DNA of 21,239 nt from assembly GCA_050252075.1 (NCBI GenBank), contig JBFWLP010000061.1, forward strand, positions 1-21,239. Reading direction: 5' to 3'. The stretch's first letter is position 1, and every line of letters begins with the position of its first letter. Shown here one piece after another: positions 1 to 4,011 of the stretch. The notes under the pieces are model-generated. The model had not been told where the DNA came from. It worked only from the letters and a program-made list of their open reading frames with translations, and made no database searches. Position numbers and translations under genes: made by a program. The stretch comes from JAAYGT01 sp050252075 (lineage in GTDB: Bacteria; Pseudomonadota; Gammaproteobacteria; Burkholderiales; Burkholderiaceae_B).

Positions 1-96
1 GTCTGCGCCACATCAAGGTGAAAGACGATGCCTCCGGTGCGAGGCTGCGCCCAATAGTGCACCCATTTACACCCATTCGAGCCGGGTGTCCTTGCA

Positions 97-138
97 GGTA
101 ATGCAACTGCATTGACAAGACAATGCGATTGCATTACC
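97..138. promoter_or_regulatory. Tandem palindromic operator of the prlF-yhaV pair
   Basis: An 18-bp left arm (97-114) and an 18-bp right arm (121-138) are reverse complements at 16 of 18 positions, separated by 6 bp. Each arm also contains its own small palindrome: AATGCA-AC-TGCATT at 100-113 (perfect) and AATGCG-AT-TGCATT at 122-135 (5 of 6 pairs). The two half-sites are 22 bp apart, about two helical turns, so they would lie on the same DNA face. The site overlaps both promoter elements of prlF. PrlF-type antitoxins have an AbrB-like DNA-binding fold and the E. coli PrlF-YhaV complex represses its own promoter, so autoregulation here is a strong inference. Confidence 0.7.
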
Positions 139-140
139 AT
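112..140 (+). promoter_or_regulatory. Sigma-70 type promoter of prlF-yhaV
   Basis: A perfect -35 hexamer TTGACA (112-117) is followed by an exact 17-bp spacer and a -10 hexamer TACCAT (135-140, 4 of 6 consensus). Transcription would start near 147, giving a leader of about 27 nt before the prlF ATG at 174. A good ribosome binding site, AGGAG, lies at 163-167. The -35 sits in the spacer of the operator palindrome and the -10 overlaps its right arm, so a bound repressor would block RNA polymerase. Confidence 0.65.
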
Positions 141-173
141 TAAAGCGTCAACCTAGATCCGCAGGAGACCGCC

Positions 174-503
174 ATGGCCGCGACCCTCGAAGTCGAATCC
201 ACACTCACTGATCGCTACCAGACCACGGTGCCGGAAACCGTGCGTCGTGCCCTCAAATTGGGCAAGCGCGACAAGATCCACTACACCATTCGCCCCAGCG
301 GAGAGGTGGTGCTGACGCGCGTCGAAGCCTCCGACGGTGATGATCCAGTGCTCGGCCAGTTCCTCGGCTTCCTGGCCGCTGACATCACTCGCCATCCCGA
401 GCGGCTGCAATCTGTAGATGCCGGCCTCGTCCAACGCCTCCAGTCGCTGGTCGGCGGCGTCGATGTCGATCTCGATGCCGCCCTGTCGGAAGGCGATGAA
501 TGA
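174..503 (+). CDS. prlF: Antitoxin PrlF (SohA), AbrB-like swapped-hairpin protein
   Basis: This 109-residue protein is the antitoxin of a type II toxin-antitoxin pair. It should bind and neutralise the YhaV ribonuclease encoded just downstream and repress the shared promoter. The N-terminal half (about residues 8-50) has the AbrB/MazE swapped-hairpin pattern, with the signature STLTDRYQTTVPETVRRAL, as in E. coli PrlF, which is nearly the same length (111 aa). The acidic C-terminal half, with FLGFLAADI and VDVDLDAA, matches the family region that contacts the toxin. The ATG at 174 is chosen because AGGAG lies 7 nt upstream and it fits the family N-terminus. Its stop overlaps the yhaV start in an ATGA (500-503), so translation is probably coupled. 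A palindromic operator lies upstream. Confidence 0.9.
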   Translation: MAATLEVESTLTDRYQTTVPETVRRALKLGKRDKIHYTIRPSGEVVLTRVEASDGDDPVLGQFLGFLAADITRHPERLQSVDAGLVQRLQSLVGGVDVDLDAALSEGDE

Positions 504-973
504 GCGCAGGGATGCCTGCGCCCTTGGTCATTCATGGCTGGACGGTCTTCGCGCATCCACTGTTCCTGGCGCAGATTGAAGCGCTGACGCGGCAGGTCGA
601 GACCCTGAAGCAGAAGGACCCGGCCGGGTACGTAAAAAAGAACGCCAGCAAACGGCTGGCCGCGATCACCAAACTGGCGTTCGATGTCATTCCGCAAGAT
701 CCGACGCGACCGGAGTACCGCCAGGGTGGGACGCTCGGTGACGATCACAAGCACTGGTTCCGGGCCAAGTTCTTCCAGCAGTACCGACTGTTCTTCCGAT
801 ACCACGCCGCAAGCAAGGTGATCGTCTACGCCTGGGTGAACGACGAAGACACCAAGCGCGCTTATGAAAGCAGCAACGACGCCTACCGGGTATTCCGCAA
901 TATGCTGGAAAGCGGACATCCGCCTGATGATTGGGATCAGCTTCTGGCACAGGCGCAAAAAGAATCGCAGTAG
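500..973 (+). CDS. yhaV: Toxin YhaV, RelE-superfamily ribonuclease
   Basis: This 157-residue protein is the toxin partner of PrlF. In E. coli YhaV is a ribosome-associated mRNA endonuclease that slows growth when not neutralised. The sequence keeps the family landmarks in order: NGW-like IHGWTVFAHPLF near the start, ETLKQKDPAGY, the basic KHWFRAKFFQQYRLFFRY segment (about residues 92-110), the VIVYAWVNDEDTKRAYES stretch, and the C-terminal VFRNMLESGHPPDDW. These match E. coli YhaV (154 aa) almost block for block, so the gene looks intact. It overlaps prlF by 4 nt. No clear terminator follows before the tmRNA terminator, which is oriented the other way. The pair sits beside the tmRNA 3' end, which suggests acquisition as part of mobile DNA. 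Confidence 0.9.
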   Translation: MSAGMPAPLVIHGWTVFAHPLFLAQIEALTRQVETLKQKDPAGYVKKNASKRLAAITKLAFDVIPQDPTRPEYRQGGTLGDDHKHWFRAKFFQQYRLFFRYHAASKVIVYAWVNDEDTKRAYESSNDAYRVFRNMLESGHPPDDWDQLLAQAQKESQ

Positions 974-1055
974 ATGCAGGAATCATTGGCCAGGACGGCA
1001 ATAATGGCGCAACGTTAGCGGTTCGTCTGCCGGTAGCGATCGATAACTGGCGACG

Positions 1056-1089
1056 AAAAAAATCCCAACCGGAAACCGGTTGGGATTTT
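1056..1089 (-). terminator. Rho-independent terminator of ssrA
   Basis: The arms 1059-1072 and 1076-1089 are perfect 14-nt reverse complements around a 3-nt loop. On the minus strand the stem ends in a run of seven T (complement of A1056-A1062). It begins 7 nt past the encoded CCA end of the tmRNA. The stem has A-rich and T-rich ends, so it might also work for plus-strand transcripts leaving yhaV, but the T run is better on the minus strand. Confidence 0.93.
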
Positions 1090-1096
1090 AGTGACT

Positions 1097-1462
1097 TGGT
1101 GGAGTCGGCGGGAATTGAACCCGCGTCCGCAAGCCCTCTGCAGGCAGTTCTACATGTTTAGTCAGCCAACTTTAAGTTTTAACCTTGGATCATGCCGACT
1201 GACAGGCCCTTCCTTGGCGATTCACTTTGATTTAAGGCTTTACTGTGTGACCCGGAAAAGCCCGATTCTTTGTAAATGACGCTGCTGTAGGTGTTACCCT
1301 ACCTGACCCAAAGACAAATCAGTGCAGCGGCTTACCGCATTAAGCGGCTAAAGCGAAACGCTCGTCGTTGGCGTTTGTAGTTTTCCAGTGGATTTACGAG
1401 CTTACTGGTGCTCGACATGCCCTACACTGTTTCGCGACCCACGTCGAAGCCGGATCGACCCC
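1097..1462 (-). ncRNA. ssrA: Transfer-messenger RNA (tmRNA)
   Basis: tmRNA rescues ribosomes stalled on broken mRNAs by acting as alanyl-tRNA and then as a short message for a degradation tag. On the minus strand the 5' end GGGGTCG (1462 down to 1456) pairs with CGACTCC near the 3' end, forming a 7-bp acceptor stem with the G3-U pair used by alanyl-tRNA synthetase. The T-arm GGGTTCAATTCCC is present and CCA is encoded at 1099-1097. The inferred length is 366 nt, against 363 nt in E. coli. The tag-reading frame is at 1372-1340. It is a one-piece (not permuted) tmRNA. Its 3' end faces the toxin-antitoxin pair. Both ends were set by the acceptor stem. Confidence 0.97.
1340..1372 (-). other. tmRNA tag-peptide reading frame
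   Basis: Reading from the resume codon GCC, the frame encodes ANDERFALAA followed by TAA. With the alanine carried by tmRNA itself the full tag is AANDERFALAA. The C-terminal ALAA is the signal known to be recognised by ClpXP and ClpAP. E. coli has AANDENYALAA, so the change is EN-Y to ER-F. Confidence 0.95.
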
Positions 1463-1471
1463 AGTGCCGCT

Positions 1472-1477
1472 ATTGTA
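1472..1477 (-). promoter_or_regulatory. Candidate -10 element of the ssrA promoter
   Basis: On the minus strand TACAAT (5 of 6 consensus) lies 9 nt upstream of the inferred tmRNA 5' end at 1462. At 17-bp spacing the -35 would be TAGCAA (1500-1495), only a weak match. It lies in the 69-bp gap between the stop of the phosphatase gene and ssrA. Confidence 0.5.
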
Positions 1478-1531
1478 GCGGTTTCATTCGCTGATTGCTA
1501 TGTGTTTGAAATAAAAGAAAGTTTCAACGGG

Positions 1532-2194
1532 TTACCGGGCCCAGCGCTCGATGGCGCCCCAGATTTCGTGGGCGCTGTAGGCCACGGCATCGGCCTCCCA
1601 GGTGTGCACAGGGGCGTCTTCGGCGCCGTAGCCGTACGCGGCAACGACGGTGGCCATGCCGGCGGCTTTGCCGGCAATGATGTCGCGTTGGTCGTCGCCC
1701 ACATAAATGCATTGCTCGGGGCGAAAGCCGGCTTTTTCGGCGGCATACCACAGTGGCTCGGGGTGCGGCTTGGCTTTGCCGGCGGTGTCGCCGCCCACGG
1801 TCACGGCGCAGTGGGTGTACAGCCCCAGGTGAACCACCATGGGGATGGCCAGGTATTCCAGTTTGTTGGTAACGATGCCCCAGCGAAAGCCGTTTTCCCT
1901 GACGCGGACAAGCAGTTCGTCGACGCCGGGAAACAGGCGGCTCTGGTTGGTCATGGCCTGCTCGTAATCGGCCAGAAACTGCTCGCGCTGGGATTCGTAG
2001 CCGGGATGGTCGGGGTCCATGTCCAGGCCTGCTTTCAGCAGCCCGCGCGCGCCGGCGGTGGCGTAACGGCGCAAGGCCTCGTAGGGCAAGGGCGGCAACC
2101 CGCGCCGTTCCCGTTGCCGGTTGGCGGCGGCCACCAGATCGGGAGCGGTGTCGGCCAGCGTGCCGTCGAAGTCGAATAAAACCAGTTTGCTCAT
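1532..2194 (-). CDS. HAD-family phosphatase: phosphoglycolate phosphatase or MurNAc-6-phosphate phosphatase MupP
   Basis: This 220-residue protein is a haloacid dehalogenase (HAD) phosphatase of the Gph type. All four HAD motifs are visible: DFDGTLADT at 8-16 (nucleophile D8, acid D10), T109 in GIVTNK, K142 in KPHP, and the acidic VGDDQRD at 165-171. The helical cap lies between about 17 and 90. It starts 3 nt after the ubiG stop on the same strand, so the two are co-transcribed. Most such genes are labelled gph (2-phosphoglycolate to glycolate). However, the ubiG-linked gph-like gene of Pseudomonas is MupP, which dephosphorylates N-acetylmuramic acid 6-phosphate in cell-wall recycling. The motifs do not separate the two activities, so I leave the symbol open. 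Confidence 0.88.
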   Translation of the reverse strand: MSKLVLFDFDGTLADTAPDLVAAANRQRERRGLPPLPYEALRRYATAGARGLLKAGLDMDPDHPGYESQREQFLADYEQAMTNQSRLFPGVDELLVRVRENGFRWGIVTNKLEYLAIPMVVHLGLYTHCAVTVGGDTAGKAKPHPEPLWYAAEKAGFRPEQCIYVGDDQRDIIAGKAAGMATVVAAYGYGAEDAPVHTWEADAVAYSAHEIWGAIERWAR

Positions 2195-2197
2195 TGC

Positions 2198-2929
2198 TCA
2201 GTTCTCGCGGCGACAGGCCATTAAATAGTTCACCGAGGTATCGGGCGATAGTTTGTAGAAATCGATGAGCGGGTTGTACTGCATGCCCATGAGCTGGGTA
2301 ATGCTGAGCCCGGCGCCGCGTGCCGCCGCCGCCAGTTCGCTGGGTTTGATGAAATTTTCGTAGGTGTGGGTGCCTTTGGGAAGCATGCGCAGCACGTATT
2401 CGGCGCCCACAATGGCGAACAGGAACGACTTGGGGTTGCGGTTCAGGGTGGAAAAAAACACCCAGCCGCCCGGCTTGACCAGTGTGGCACAGGCCCGCAC
2501 GATGGAGCCGGGGTCGGGTACGTGCTCAAGCATTTCCATGCACGTCACTATGTCGAAGCGGCCCGGGTGCTGTTCGGCCATGGCTTCGGCGCTGACGGCC
2601 TGGTAATCGACCTTGACGCCGGATTCCAGGCCGTGCAGGCGGGCCACCGCCAGCGATTTTTCGGCCAGATCGATACCGGTAACGCGGGCGCCCTGGGCCG
2701 CCATGCTTTCGGCCAGAATGCCGCCGCCGCAGCCGACATCAAGAATGGTTTTGTCTGCCAGCGAACCGGCCAGATCGGTGATCCAGCCCAGACGCAGCGG
2801 GTTGATGGCGTGCAGGGGTTTGAACTCGCTCTCGGGATCCCACCAGCGCGAGGCCAGCGCGCTGAACTTGTCCAGTTCCGCGGGGTCGACATTGCTGGAG
2901 GCAGTAGAGTGTTCGGACGTTGTCGTCAT
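2198..2929 (-). CDS. ubiG: Ubiquinone biosynthesis O-methyltransferase UbiG
   Basis: UbiG carries out both O-methylations of ubiquinone synthesis, using S-adenosylmethionine. The 243-residue sequence has the class I methyltransferase glycine motif LDVGCGGG at 63-70, the acidic residue ending the second strand in VTGIDLAE (D87), and CMEMLEHVPDP downstream. The family-specific start DKFSALASRWWDPESEFKPLH and the end region NPLIDFYKLSPDTSVNYL are typical of UbiG. The start is at 2929, and the next upstream landmark is the ompA terminator at 2944-2972, so ubiG probably needs its own promoter. A TACAAT on the minus strand at 2975-2970 could serve as its -10, but I see no convincing -35. The ribosome binding site, GGGTAA, is weak. 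The phosphatase gene follows 3 nt after the stop. Confidence 0.95.
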   Translation of the reverse strand: MTTTSEHSTASSNVDPAELDKFSALASRWWDPESEFKPLHAINPLRLGWITDLAGSLADKTILDVGCGGGILAESMAAQGARVTGIDLAEKSLAVARLHGLESGVKVDYQAVSAEAMAEQHPGRFDIVTCMEMLEHVPDPGSIVRACATLVKPGGWVFFSTLNRNPKSFLFAIVGAEYVLRMLPKGTHTYENFIKPSELAAAARGAGLSITQLMGMQYNPLIDFYKLSPDTSVNYLMACRREN

Positions 2930-2943
2930 GGGTTACCCAAATG

Positions 2944-2972
2944 AATAAAGGCTCCGTGAAGGAGCCTTTATT
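2944..2972 (-). terminator. Rho-independent terminator of ompA
   Basis: Arms 2944-2955 and 2961-2972 are perfect 12-nt reverse complements with a 5-nt loop. On the minus strand the stem reads AATAAAGGCTCC and ends in TTTATT. It lies 42 nt after the ompA stop and only 14 nt before the ubiG start codon. The T run is interrupted, so termination may be partial. Confidence 0.8.
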
Positions 2973-3014
2973 GTAGCGCCATACTGGCAGGCGCCGGATC
3001 GAAACCCGTGTGGA

Positions 3015-3593
3015 TTACTTGCGTGTACCCACGATTTCGATTTCTACGCGACGGTTCTTGGCACGGCCTTCACGCGTTGCGTTCGAAGCGATCGGGCTGG
3101 ATTCGCCTTTACCTTCGGAGTAGATGCGGTCGGCGGGAACGCCCTTGCTGATCAGGTAGTTCTTGACGGTGTTGGCACGACGCTGGGACAGGCCCATGTT
3201 GTACTGTTCCGTACCGATGGAGTCGGTGTGACCCACAGCGATGATGGTTTCCAGATTGATGCTGGAAGCCTGGGCAGCGACCTGGTCGAGAACCTGACGG
3301 CCTTCAGGCTTCAGGGTGCTCTTGTCGAAGTCGAAGAAAGTGTCAGCATTCAGAACAACCTTAGAGGCTGTCGGGGCAACAACAGGAGCTTCGGCAACGG
3401 GTACGCCGTCGCAACCGGGAACGCCGGTAGCGGGTGTCCAGAAGTTGTTGCGCCAGCACAGTTCGTTGGTACCGTTCATCCAAACGTTGCCAAACGGGTT
3501 GCGCCAGTTGTCCACGGTTTGCGCAGAGACTGCACCAGAGGCCGTAGCGGCCGCAATAGCGAGTGCGAGTGCGATTTTGGAGGGTTTATTCAT
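3015..3593 (-). CDS. ompA: OmpA-family outer membrane protein without a beta-barrel
   Basis: This 192-residue envelope protein has a signal peptide (about 1-24, likely cleaved in AVSA-Q) and a C-terminal OmpA-like peptidoglycan-binding domain (about 82-187). Key residues of that domain are visible: the FFDFDKSTLKPEG entry, GHTDS at 121-125, LSQRRA at 135-140 and REGRAKNRRVEI at 174-185. The usual 8-stranded barrel of E. coli OmpA is absent. Between signal and domain there is only a short segment with aromatic residues and two cysteines (C46 and C61), a conserved feature of Burkholderiales OmpA homologues, followed by a Pro/Ala/Val linker. The two cysteines may form a disulfide (inference). 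A good ribosome binding site, GAGGAG, lies at 3603-3598. The gene is monocistronic, with its own promoter and terminator, as expected for an abundant protein. Confidence 0.92.
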   Translation of the reverse strand: MNKPSKIALALAIAAATASGAVSAQTVDNWRNPFGNVWMNGTNELCWRNNFWTPATGVPGCDGVPVAEAPVVAPTASKVVLNADTFFDFDKSTLKPEGRQVLDQVAAQASSINLETIIAVGHTDSIGTEQYNMGLSQRRANTVKNYLISKGVPADRIYSEGKGESSPIASNATREGRAKNRRVEIEIVGTRK

Positions 3594-3666
3594 GTTTCTC
3601 CTCGTTGAGCTTAATGCTGGTAAGTGACCGCAGCGAACCCCCGCCGCATATCAAGAAAACGGAGCC

Positions 3667-3675
3667 AGTATAGCA
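3667..3675 (-). promoter_or_regulatory. Extended -10 promoter of ompA
   Basis: The minus strand reads TGCTATACT: a TGn extension directly before TATACT (5 of 6 consensus). Transcription would begin near 3660, giving a leader of roughly 66 nt before the ompA ATG. No good -35 is seen at normal spacing (TTCTTT at 18 bp is the nearest), which is common for extended -10 promoters. Confidence 0.55.
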
Positions 3676-3945
3676 ACGCCATGATTACTCAAAGAATTGC
3701 GTCTGGGTTTCATGCGTGTTGGAGGAATCTTACGGCATTTCCCTGCGGTTAGTTAAGCCCGAAGCCAACATATCGGCCATATCCGTGGAAATCTGCACGA
3801 TCTGCCGCTTTATTGTTGGTTTTAGGCAACAAGATGATCGCTTTCTGTGGCGATATTGATTTTCTCAGGGAAAGTTACGTTGAAACAACGGCCAACTGTG
3901 ACAAATTTACGCCGTGCCTTCCGCACCGGTGCTCCGGAGTGAAAG
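3676..3945. other. Divergent intergenic region between ompA and gyrA
   Basis: This is the inner part of a 418-bp gene-free gap between two divergent genes. It is more AT-rich than its surroundings. It holds a few short dyads: TTGTTG/CAACAA (3813-3818 and 3827-3832), ATCGC/GCGAT near 3836-3854, and CGTTG-AAA-CAACG at 3878-3890. None is followed by a T run. A TTGAAA at 3880-3885 has no matching -10 at 16-18 bp. I see no coding frame with a ribosome binding site and no recognisable RNA gene. Confidence 0.4.
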
Positions 3946-3954
3946 TGCTAGAAT
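3946..3954 (+). promoter_or_regulatory. Extended -10 promoter of gyrA
   Basis: TGC followed by TAGAAT (5 of 6 consensus) forms an extended -10. The -35 region at 16-18 bp spacing has no match. Transcription would begin near 3961, leaving a leader of about 50 nt. gyrA promoters in E. coli depend on the sequence around the -10 for induction by DNA relaxation; whether that holds here cannot be seen. Confidence 0.5.
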
Positions 3955-4011
3955 TTCCCATTCGCCCGGAACCGGCCTGAATTCACGTTTATTAGTACAT
4001 AAAGTCACGCT

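Noticed and set aside
1..96. Possible end of an upstream gene (open in plus frames from bases 2 and 3) or start of a divergent minus-strand gene with an ATG at 76-74
   Set aside because: All three frames are too short to judge and I recognise none of the peptides. The minus-strand start has only a loose AAGGA 12 nt away. More sequence to the left would decide.
974..1055. Search for a second copy of the ssrA 3' end (att repeat) near the toxin gene
   Set aside because: No match to the terminal ssrA sequence was seen by eye in this gap or in 1-173.
931..1279. Small plus-strand frames across the ssrA terminator and tmRNA
   Set aside because: They translate the tmRNA gene and its terminator in antisense; frames with typical tRNA-like 'RRELNPRP' peptides are well-known annotation artefacts.
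1388..2179. Plus-strand frame of 263 codons opposite the HAD phosphatase
   Set aside because: Gly/Val/Ala-rich shadow that begins inside the tmRNA gene; the minus strand has all HAD motifs.
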